From Sphingomonadales bacterium (GTDB taxonomy: Bacteria; Pseudomonadota; Alphaproteobacteria; Sphingomonadales; Sphingomonadaceae), in NCBI GenBank assembly GCA_005773165.1, contig SXHP01000292.1, positions 1 to 35,691 of the forward strand: 35,691 nt of DNA, written 5' to 3'. Below are positions 7,311 to 14,612 of this stretch, piece after piece. A program made the position numbers and the translations under genes. The notes under the pieces are model-generated. The model saw nothing but the letters and a program-made list of their open reading frames with translations, searched no databases and had not been told where the DNA came from. Position 1 is the first letter of the stretch; each line of letters opens with the position of its first letter.

Positions 7311-9180
7311 ACCACACCATCTCCGAGCGCCACTTCCCCTTTTCGGCCGCAGCCGCGAAGCGCTGAGGCCAATCCGCTCCGTGCGAGCCCGCCGCCCCCG
7401 TGACCAGCGCGTCGGAGAAGCCGCCCTCCCCGGTGAGCAGCAGAATGCCCGACCAGCCTGCGTGATTGGCGTCGATCGAAAACCGATATTCGCCGCCGCC
7501 CAGGTCCGCGATGGGAACTCCGGGCTTGGGCAGCGAGTCGAAGGTCTTGCGATCGGGAACGAGCGCCGAGATGGCTCCGCTCGGCTCCAGACCATAAAGC
7601 GCGAAATCGCGAACGCCCGACAGATCGAGGTTGATGACCGTGCGCGCGCCCGTCTGCCCCGGATACGCGCTGTCAGGGCCCAGCGTCGTCATCTCGAACG
7701 TGCGCTGGGGCACCGACAGGTGCGCCGCGCCGCTCGCACGGATCTGACGAAAGGCGTCGACCGAACTGCACTCGGACGCGCTGATCGGCGCGACGTCGGA
7801 GAAGTCCGCGGCTTCCAACGCTGCGCCCGTCCCCGCGACGACCTGGGCGATCGCCGCCTGCGCCTCCGCCGGACGGCCTGCGACGCCGGTGAGCTTGAGC
7901 GTCATCGGTCCGCGGCTCGCCCCGCCGCTCGCCAGGTCCAGCCACGAGCAATCGATCCTCGAGAGCGCGGCTGTGACCGCGGCGGTGACTTGTGCGGGCG
8001 AACTTGGGGCAGCTGTCGTAGCCGGAGGAGCGACCGTCGGTGCGGGCGTTTCCTCATCGCCGCGGGTGGCGAACCAAGCGCCCCCGCCGATCAGCGCCAA
8101 CGTGATCGCCGCTCCCGTCGCAAGCGCAGCCTTGGGGATGCCACGCGCAGTCGGGTCAGAGGGCTTCACCGCTGCCGCTTTGGCGGACCCGGCGTCTTTG
8201 CTCGCGATGCTCCGCGCCACGCCGGAGGGCGCCGCGGCCGGCTGAGCCAGCATGGCGAGCACGGCGTCCATCGAGCGCAGCCGCTCGGCGGGATTGGGCT
8301 GGAGCATCTGCCCGAGTACCGGACGCAGCCCTGCGGGCGCGGCGTCGAGCGGAATGCCCTTGCGCCTCTTGTCGATCGCATCGACGAATGAGCCGCCCAG
8401 GTCGACGCCTGCGCCGTTCGCAACCGCCAGAATGACCAGCGCAAGACTGTAGACGTCGGTCCAGGGCCCGACTTCGCGATCGAAATCACCCAATTGCTCG
8501 GGCGCGACGTAGCTCAGCTTTCCGGCAAAGCCGTCGCCGATGATCGTCTTGGAGCCGGGATCGAGATCCTTGGCGATCCCGAAATCGATGATCCGCGCCT
8601 TGGCGAGCTCGCCGTGTTCGAGCAGGACGTTGTCTGGCGAGATGTCGCGGTGGATCGCGCCGAGCGCATGCGCCGCATTCAGGCCGGCGGCGAGACGCTT
8701 GAGCAAGGCGGTCAGCTCGGCCTCGTCCGCCTTCACCTCGCCCAGCACGTCGCAGAGATTCTTGCCGTCGATGAACTCGGTGACGATGTAGAGGACGCCG
8801 AGCTGGGGTTCCTGCGCCAGCACGCGATATTGGACAAGCGCGGGGTGCGACAGGCGCGTCAGGGTACGCGCCTCCTTCCGGAACATAGCCTGGACGTTGG
8901 GGTCCGCCGCCAGCGCGGGGAGCATGACCTTGATCGCGACGCGCTCGTCGCTGGTTATGTTGCAGCCCTCGAACACCTCGCCCATCCCGCCGCGGGCGAG
9001 GAAGCGCTTCACCTCGAAGATGTGGTTGAGGACGTCGCCCGGCTGGATGCGTCCGGCTTCCGCGCGCTGCGCAGGGCCGGACGGCGGCGCCGACGTGGCG
9101 CTCGCTGGCGGCGTTGAGGTCGGCGGCGCAGAGTGCGCGCCTCCGGTGGGCACGAAGACGGTGCGGTCGTCGTCGCTCAT
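7282..9180 (-). CDS. Membrane-anchored Ser/Thr protein kinase, PpkA-like
   Basis: This 632-residue protein has a Hanks-type kinase domain at about residues 50-312. The motifs are a glycine loop ARGGMGEVF (62-70), VAIKVM with Lys84, HRDISPDN with Asp179 as catalytic base, DFGIAK (199-204) and APEQ (226-229), so it should be active. A linker and one transmembrane helix (about 351-371) follow. The extracytoplasmic region of about 260 residues has a BON-like segment (LDCSW-like start, then LKLTGVAGRP) and a distal beta-rich part ending in EMVWFKMVDEVP. The N-terminus MSDDDRTVFVP contains a Thr in a context often seen ahead of T6SS kinases and may be an autophosphorylation and FHA docking site. 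It is likely the kinase of the T6SS threonine phosphorylation pathway; the matching phosphatase is at 33635-34381. Confidence 0.92.
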   Translation of the reverse strand: MSDDDRTVFVPTGGAHSAPPTSTPPASATSAPPSGPAQRAEAGRIQPGDVLNHIFEVKRFLARGGMGEVFEGCNITSDERVAIKVMLPALAADPNVQAMFRKEARTLTRLSHPALVQYRVLAQEPQLGVLYIVTEFIDGKNLCDVLGEVKADEAELTALLKRLAAGLNAAHALGAIHRDISPDNVLLEHGELAKARIIDFGIAKDLDPGSKTIIGDGFAGKLSYVAPEQLGDFDREVGPWTDVYSLALVILAVANGAGVDLGGSFVDAIDKRRKGIPLDAAPAGLRPVLGQMLQPNPAERLRSMDAVLAMLAQPAAAPSGVARSIASKDAGSAKAAAVKPSDPTARGIPKAALATGAAITLALIGGGAWFATRGDEETPAPTVAPPATTAAPSSPAQVTAAVTAALSRIDCSWLDLASGGASRGPMTLKLTGVAGRPAEAQAAIAQVVAGTGAALEAADFSDVAPISASECSSVDAFRQIRASGAAHLSVPQRTFEMTTLGPDSAYPGQTGARTVINLDLSGVRDFALYGLEPSGAISALVPDRKTFDSLPKPGVPIADLGGGEYRFSIDANHAGWSGILLLTGEGGFSDALVTGAAGSHGADWPQRFAAAAEKGKWRSEMVWFKMVDEVPN

Positions 9181-9210
9181 TCCCGCGGTCGCTCGCCCCC
9201 GTCTCTGCCC

Positions 9211-9222
9211 CGCCTATAGGCG
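9211..9222. promoter_or_regulatory. 12-bp perfect palindrome between kinase and M23 genes
   Basis: CGCCTATAGGCG reads identically on both strands and lies 31 bases upstream of the kinase start, in the 131-base divergent gap shared with the M23 peptidase gene. It could be an operator or overlap a -10 element (central TATA), but no second copy or flanking -35 was recognised. A 12-base palindrome can occur by chance in a window of this size. Confidence 0.25.
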
Positions 9223-9311
9223 TAGCGCCCCGAGCCGCGCGCCGCAATGCCACTCGCGCGGGCTCGCAGGAGTCGGTACACTCGGGGCACGGGGATTGGC
9301 AGGGGACTGCG

Positions 9312-10652
9312 ATGATTGATCATAGCGCGCCGCAGCCGTCCTACGATCCGCGCAGCTGGAAGCGGACGACCGCGCCAGCCGCTGCGACTGCTTCGTCCAT
9401 TCCGTCGGCGCACACGCGATGGAGCGTTTCCGCAATCGCGCTCGGCGGATCGGCGGCTCTCCTGTCGCTGGGTGCCCTCGCGGCGTACTTGTCGCGACCC
9501 GATGCGCCCGCTGCTCCCGTCGCAGCAGCGGCGCGCCCGTCTACCCCCGGACCGGCTGCGCGGCGCGACGAGCGGCGCATGCTGGTGTTGTCGGGGCCGC
9601 AGGAGCTGCGCTCGGCGCTGGTCGCAAGCGGGGTGGATGCGACGAGCGCAGACGCCGCCGCCGGGCTGGCGCTGCCCGCGCTCAAACCCGGCGACGAGAT
9701 CCGCGCGGCGATGACGCTGTCACGGCGCGGAAGCGGGATGGACCTGTTGCGGCTGGAGGCCTCGAACGCGGATTCATCGGGCGTCATCATCGAGCGCAAG
9801 GGAAGGACCTATGCGGCGACGGCGATCGCGGCCGACCTGACCAGCCGAGTGGTCGTCCGGCGCGGCTTCATGGACGACGACAGCTTCTATTCGTCCGCGG
9901 TGACCGCGGGCGTGACCGACAGCCTCATTCCGGATTTCGCCGCCGCGCTCGCATACGACTTCGACTTCCAGCGCGAGGTGCGCAAGGGCGACGCGTTCGA
10001 GGCGGCGTTCGAGCAGCGCGTCGACAAGGACGGACGCGCGGTGGGACCGCCCCGGCTGCTCTACGCCGCGCTCTCCACGCGAGCAAAGGCCGCTGCGGTG
10101 TACCGCTTAACGCCGCCAGGCGCTGAAGCCGGATGGTTCGACGGCGACGGGCGCTCGATCAAGCGCGCGCTGCTCCGCACGCCGGTGGACGCTGCGCGGG
10201 TCTCTTCGGGGTTCGGATTTCGCATCCACCCGATTCTGGGCTTCGCCAAGCTGCACCGTGGCACGGACTTTGCGGCCCCGACCGGTACGCCGATCTACGC
10301 CAGCGGCGACGGCGCGGTCGAGTTCGCCGCGTTCAAGGGAGCCAACGGCAATCTCACGATCCTGCGGCACGACAATGGCTGGCGAACCTATTACCTCCAC
10401 CAGAGCGTGTTCGCGCCCGGGATCGCACCGGGCGCGCGGGTGACGCAGGGACAGGAAATCGGCAAGGTCGGCACCACGGGCCGCTCCACTGGCCCACACC
10501 TGCACTATGAATTGCACGTCGATGGAGAGGCGGTCGATCCGCTCAGCATCCAGACCGAGGCCGCGCCGCCGCTGACTGGCGAAGCGCTTGCCGGCTTCAA
10601 GCGCGAGCGCGACAGGATCGACGTCAGCCGGGCGCGGTCGACCGCGAGCTGA
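9312..10652 (+). CDS. Membrane-anchored M23 (LytM-type) metallopeptidase
   Basis: This 446-residue protein has a cytoplasmic N-terminal tail of about 36 residues, one transmembrane helix (about 37-60), a periplasmic middle region (90-290) resembling the OapA/MepM-type N-terminal domain, and a C-terminal M23 domain (about 295-415). The zinc site is complete: His315 and Asp319 in HRGTDF, and His398 in GPHLHYELH, with His363 (YLHQS) and His396 as the usual additional histidines. It should cut peptide cross-links in peptidoglycan. The start is set by AGGGGA about six bases before the ATG. It is divergent from the kinase gene, with a 131-base shared promoter region, and its 3' end overlaps the convergent CPBP protease gene by 29 bases. 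It may open the wall for a secretion apparatus or act in general wall growth; the sequence does not decide. Confidence 0.92.
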   Translation: MIDHSAPQPSYDPRSWKRTTAPAAATASSIPSAHTRWSVSAIALGGSAALLSLGALAAYLSRPDAPAAPVAAAARPSTPGPAARRDERRMLVLSGPQELRSALVASGVDATSADAAAGLALPALKPGDEIRAAMTLSRRGSGMDLLRLEASNADSSGVIIERKGRTYAATAIAADLTSRVVVRRGFMDDDSFYSSAVTAGVTDSLIPDFAAALAYDFDFQREVRKGDAFEAAFEQRVDKDGRAVGPPRLLYAALSTRAKAAAVYRLTPPGAEAGWFDGDGRSIKRALLRTPVDAARVSSGFGFRIHPILGFAKLHRGTDFAAPTGTPIYASGDGAVEFAAFKGANGNLTILRHDNGWRTYYLHQSVFAPGIAPGARVTQGQEIGKVGTTGRSTGPHLHYELHVDGEAVDPLSIQTEAAPPLTGEALAGFKRERDRIDVSRARSTAS

Positions 10653-11451
10653 TTCGACCGCCTAATGCCAAGGGCAGAACCAGGGCGGTGATAACGATCG
10701 TCATGGCGATGCTGGCGTTCAGCCCTTCGGCCGACCCGCCCCACAGCGCCGGACCCGCGAGGTCCAGGTCGGACACCGCGCCGAAGCTGCCGGCGCCCGG
10801 ATTGGGATCCAGCCCGAACAGGATGCCCTCGCTCCAATTCCAGCCCGCATGGGCGGCGACAGACGCCGCGATGCCGCTGCTGCGCCAGGCGAGCAGCCCG
10901 AACAGAATGCCCCCGAGCAGCAAGTTGACCAAGGTCAGAGGGGTGCGAGCGCCTCCCGCGACGTGGAGCCCGGCGAACGCGGCCGCAGTGACGAGGATCC
11001 CGACGGCCGGTGACCAGCTGCGCGCCAGAACGGGCTGGAGCCACCCGCGAAAGAACAGCTCCTCGCTCGCGGACTGGCCGACAATGACGAGCGAGCCGAG
11101 CAGCAGCGCAGACGCGGTGAACCCGCCCGTTCCCCTAGAGACGGTCCCGGCGAGCGCCGCGTCCGCGAGGGTCAGGAGCAATCCCCCGACGCCGATTGCT
11201 GCGCCCAGCGCGATCCAGCCTAGTGTCGCTCGGTTCGCTCGAGGCAGCGCGGCCAGGCGCCTGCCGATCACTGCGCAGATCGCGAGCACGCCGTAGAGCA
11301 GCAGCGCGAAGACCGCCTCCTGCGCGCCCAGCGACCATCCGGAGAGCGCAGCCCCGAGCGACGGCGCGAGCAGCATCGCCGCCGACACGACAAGCGCGCA
11401 GGCGATGATCGCCGCGACCAGAACCGGGATCGGACGCCCCGCCGCAGTCAC
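10624..11451 (-). CDS. CPBP-family intramembrane metalloprotease (CAAX protease-like)
   Basis: This 275-residue polytopic membrane protein has about seven to eight hydrophobic segments. It carries the full CPBP (Rce1-like) motif set: EExxxR as SEELFFRGW (Glu130, Glu131, Arg135), FAGLHV with His163, and HxxxN as HAGWN (His201, Asn205). It should be an active intramembrane protease or prenyl-protein-type endopeptidase. The start is GTG at 11451, because the GTGA there overlaps the TGA of the CHAT gene by four bases; no ATG exists near the expected N-terminus. This ties its translation to the CHAT protease and, further upstream, to the TPS pair. Bacterial CPBP proteins are often linked to bacteriocin processing or immunity. 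Here a role in maturing or releasing the exoprotein, or in protecting the producer, is inference. Confidence 0.88.
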   Translation of the reverse strand: MTAAGRPIPVLVAAIIACALVVSAAMLLAPSLGAALSGWSLGAQEAVFALLLYGVLAICAVIGRRLAALPRANRATLGWIALGAAIGVGGLLLTLADAALAGTVSRGTGGFTASALLLGSLVIVGQSASEELFFRGWLQPVLARSWSPAVGILVTAAAFAGLHVAGGARTPLTLVNLLLGGILFGLLAWRSSGIAASVAAHAGWNWSEGILFGLDPNPGAGSFGAVSDLDLAGPALWGGSAEGLNASIAMTIVITALVLPLALGGRISSRSTAPG

Positions 11452-14400
11452 CGCGCTGCGACTTGAGCCGCTGGCGACAGCATCGTCTTGGAAGCGTCGC
11501 CTACCAGGAAATAGGCGCCCCAATAATAGGGATGCGACGTCGAGGCGACCTTCATCGCTTCGACCTGCGCGTCGCGTAGCGCAGCGCCGATGCTCTCGGT
11601 ACGGCCGCGGGCATAGAAGGTGCGAATGAACGCGTCGCTCGATTGCGCGGCGGGGACCTTCCAATAGGTGGCGAGCACCGCCCGCGCGTTGGCCGTGATG
11701 AACGCGCGGACAAGGCCGTCGAGCGTTGCGCCCGATTCGTCCTGCCCGCCCAGACGACCGCCCACTCCCGACACGCCCGCCGCCGTCTCGCAGGCGGACA
11801 GCACGACGAGGTTGGCGTCGAGGCGCAGTCCCGCGATTTCGGCGAAGCTGAGCAGCCCGTCGGACGGCGCGGCGCCGCCCTCCGGCGGCGCCAGCGTCGT
11901 CACGAGCGACGGCGGCACGCGCAAGCATCCGGCCTTGGTCTCGGGCAGTCCGTGGGTTGCGAAATGGAGAACCTGGTATCTGGCCAGGTCGCCTTCCGCG
12001 CTTTCGGCGATCACCGCCCGATCGCTGAACGCGACACCGGTGATCGCGGGCGCGCCCGGCACGCCCAACGCCGCGGCGGCCATCCGGATTTCCTCCGCGC
12101 TGACCGGTTGATTGGCGTTCATGATCCCGGCGAGCTCGGCATAGCTGACGTCGCAGCCGGAGCCGAACTGCACCCGCATCGTCGCTTGTGCGCCGAGCGC
12201 CGTGCTCGGCGCGTTCTGGCCGAAGCCGATAAAGGCGGACGGCGCCCGCGACGGAGCAAGTCCGCGGGCGATCAGGAACGAGCGGGGCGAGAGCGCCCCG
12301 GTGATCTCCGCTTGTCCGGCGAGGAAGCTCACGCGGCTGAAATCGTTCGGCGCTGCCTTGCGGCTCGCTGCATAGCGGCGGACGCTGTCGAGATCGGTGA
12401 CGAGCACTCCCGCCGGCAGATTGGCGAGCGGGCCCGAAGGGTCGATCACCAGCGCTTTGGCCCCGAGCACCGCGCCCCGCGCTGGCCCGGTGACCAGGTC
12501 GAAAAGCGCGTAGGACGCGGCGACGTCGAAGAACGGCAGCAGCCCGCTTTCGTCGCGGATCGATCCGCGGACCCGGGCTGCGATTGCACCGATCGTGGCG
12601 GCAGGCGCGGCGAGGCCGTAGACCTTGGCCTCCTTGCCGTCGATCATGATCCCGAACGCGCGGTTGCGGAGCTGAACGATCTTCAGATACGCCTCGCCGG
12701 GCCGCAACGCCGCACGGAGCTCCGCGATCTTGACCGGCGCGTCGTCCGTGACGCGGAACCGCGGATCACCCGCAAGCGACGCGTCAACCGCGGCGAGCTT
12801 GGCTTCCGTGGCGAGCCGATCGGCTTCCAGGCCGGCAAGCTTGTCCGCGGGGGCGGACGCGATCTCGTAGCGCAAGCGGACCACCGCGCGCTCCAGCTCG
12901 GCGCGGTCGCGAACCTTTGCTGCGGTGGGACCGTCGGCAGTGACGATGCGCTGCAATTGCGCGATCTGACGCGCGACGGTGGGTTCGCCGACCGATTGCA
13001 GCGCGCGGAAGAAGCGTTCCTCGTTCTCTTCCGACGGCGTCCGGGCGTCGGTCGCCGCGAGCAGGTCTAGGTAGACCTCCATCGCCGCGGGCACGATGTT
13101 GCCCGATGCGCCGGAGGCGATCATCGTATCGGTCGCATCGGCGAAGTCGTTCAGCACACGGGCGCGGTCGATGCCGGGGAGACGCGCAAGCAGACTCGCC
13201 CGCTCCAGCTCGGTCTCGGCCACCATCGGCCCGCCGCCGCCCGCGGCCGCGCGGGTGGCGATCGTCGCGGGCCCCACGCGCTCGCCGCGCGGCAAGTCGA
13301 GCGGGCACGCGCCGCCTCCCGCGACCGCCACGTTCTGGAGCGTCGCGAGCGCGCAGTCGAAGGCTTGAACCGCTTCGGCCAACTTGGCGTCGCGCGCGGC
13401 CAAGCGGCCATATTGACGCTGGACGCGCGCCTTCAGCGCAGCGACCGAATCGGCCGGAACCATCCGCTGCAGCTGATCCACCGAGACAAGGCCCTCGTCG
13501 AGCGCCTGTCGCGCGCCCGCGATGTTGTTGGTCGAAAGATAGGCGACGCTGCGCGCCCAGCTTCGCTGCGCCTCCAACAGCAGGCGCGAGAGCTGCGCCG
13601 CATCGGCGCTGGTCAGCGCGGCTCGCACCCCGCTGCGCGGCGGCGGCTGATTGAGAGCGGCCAGCGTCGCGGGGTCCTTCAGCGGATCGGTCGTCGCCTG
13701 CGCGCCGCCTAGCAGCGCCAGCGCGGCGGCGAACTGGCGGCGGTTGATCGCGTCCTGCCCGCGATAGGTCGCCTGCTTGCTTTGCAGGAATGCAGCGCGA
13801 TCGACGCCGGGCTGACCCGCGATCAGCGTGTTGCCGCGGTCGAAGTGATCGCTCGCCGCATCGAACTGACCGATGTTCGAATCGGCCAGTCCCGCCTCCA
13901 GCTCCAGCTCCGCACGGATCAGCGGCGGCGTGTCGGACGCGAGGCGGCTGAGCACGTCGTTGAGCAGCCGCGAAGCTTCAACATACTGGCCGCGGTGATT
14001 GAGGGCGATTCCCGTCTGCAGCAGCGCCGCGGGATCGACGTCGTTGCCTGCGCTGCGGGCGAGCGCTGGAGCAGGCGCCGCGGCAAGCGAAGCCAGGTCG
14101 AAAGAGGGCTTGATCGTTCCATCGGCGCTCGGCGGAACGGACCGGCCCGCCACCGTGCGGATGGCGCCTTCGAGCGGTCCCATCGCGGTCGCCAGTGCGG
14201 CGCCGGTGTAGCGGACGCCGCCTTTGCTGAGCGTCACGCGCACCACCGGCAGCGCCAGCCGCGAATCGAAGCACGCGCGCGCCTCCGCTGCGCCGACCCC
14301 TTCGATCCGCACGGGAGAGGGCGCACCGCACCCTTCCGCTGCAAGCGGCTCGCCGTCCTTGACGGCCAGCAACCACCCTTGCGCGCGAGCAGCGGTGACG

Positions 14401-14612
14401 CCGCGGCAGGTGATCGCCCACGCCTTGTCGAACGGGTTGCTCAAACGGTCATCGCGCCAGTTTCGGGAGATCTGGCACGGTTCGCCGTTGGCGTCGCGGC
14501 CGAGGACAAAGGTGTCGGGCGCGGGCTTGCGCGCGCTCGAAAGGTCGCCCGCGAGCGTGGCGGCGAGCGCGGCGACCGTCAGCGCGGGCCGGATCAGGGC
14601 TTGGTCGGGCAT
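11448..14612 (-). CDS. Exported CHAT-domain (caspase-like) protease with TPR-like repeats
   Basis: This 1054-residue protein starts with a short signal-like hydrophobic stretch (ALTVAALAATLAG), so it is probably periplasmic or surface directed. A cysteine-containing N-terminal domain (about 30-150; Cys in GEPCQIS, ITCRGV, EGCGAP, ACFDS) is followed by TPR-like helices (about 170-480), a coiled-coil-rich region (about 550-620), and a C-terminal CHAT domain (about 680-1040). The CHAT catalytic pair is present: His887 in LHFATHG and Cys941 in VVLSACETAAG. CHAT proteins are clan CD cysteine proteases. The ATG at 14612 follows GAAGG and overlaps the 3' end of tpsA by 19 bases; a TTG at 14630 is a weaker alternative. 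The stop overlaps the CPBP start (GTGA). Position makes the exoprotein the likeliest substrate, but nothing here proves cleavage. Confidence 0.9.
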   Translation of the reverse strand: MPDQALIRPALTVAALAATLAGDLSSARKPAPDTFVLGRDANGEPCQISRNWRDDRLSNPFDKAWAITCRGVTAARAQGWLLAVKDGEPLAAEGCGAPSPVRIEGVGAAEARACFDSRLALPVVRVTLSKGGVRYTGAALATAMGPLEGAIRTVAGRSVPPSADGTIKPSFDLASLAAAPAPALARSAGNDVDPAALLQTGIALNHRGQYVEASRLLNDVLSRLASDTPPLIRAELELEAGLADSNIGQFDAASDHFDRGNTLIAGQPGVDRAAFLQSKQATYRGQDAINRRQFAAALALLGGAQATTDPLKDPATLAALNQPPPRSGVRAALTSADAAQLSRLLLEAQRSWARSVAYLSTNNIAGARQALDEGLVSVDQLQRMVPADSVAALKARVQRQYGRLAARDAKLAEAVQAFDCALATLQNVAVAGGGACPLDLPRGERVGPATIATRAAAGGGGPMVAETELERASLLARLPGIDRARVLNDFADATDTMIASGASGNIVPAAMEVYLDLLAATDARTPSEENEERFFRALQSVGEPTVARQIAQLQRIVTADGPTAAKVRDRAELERAVVRLRYEIASAPADKLAGLEADRLATEAKLAAVDASLAGDPRFRVTDDAPVKIAELRAALRPGEAYLKIVQLRNRAFGIMIDGKEAKVYGLAAPAATIGAIAARVRGSIRDESGLLPFFDVAASYALFDLVTGPARGAVLGAKALVIDPSGPLANLPAGVLVTDLDSVRRYAASRKAAPNDFSRVSFLAGQAEITGALSPRSFLIARGLAPSRAPSAFIGFGQNAPSTALGAQATMRVQFGSGCDVSYAELAGIMNANQPVSAEEIRMAAAALGVPGAPAITGVAFSDRAVIAESAEGDLARYQVLHFATHGLPETKAGCLRVPPSLVTTLAPPEGGAAPSDGLLSFAEIAGLRLDANLVVLSACETAAGVSGVGGRLGGQDESGATLDGLVRAFITANARAVLATYWKVPAAQSSDAFIRTFYARGRTESIGAALRDAQVEAMKVASTSHPYYWGAYFLVGDASKTMLSPAAQVAAR

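Noticed and set aside
9312..10652. M23 peptidase as a T6SS effector
   Set aside because: It has its own transmembrane anchor and the domain layout of housekeeping endopeptidases, and no adjacent immunity-like gene.
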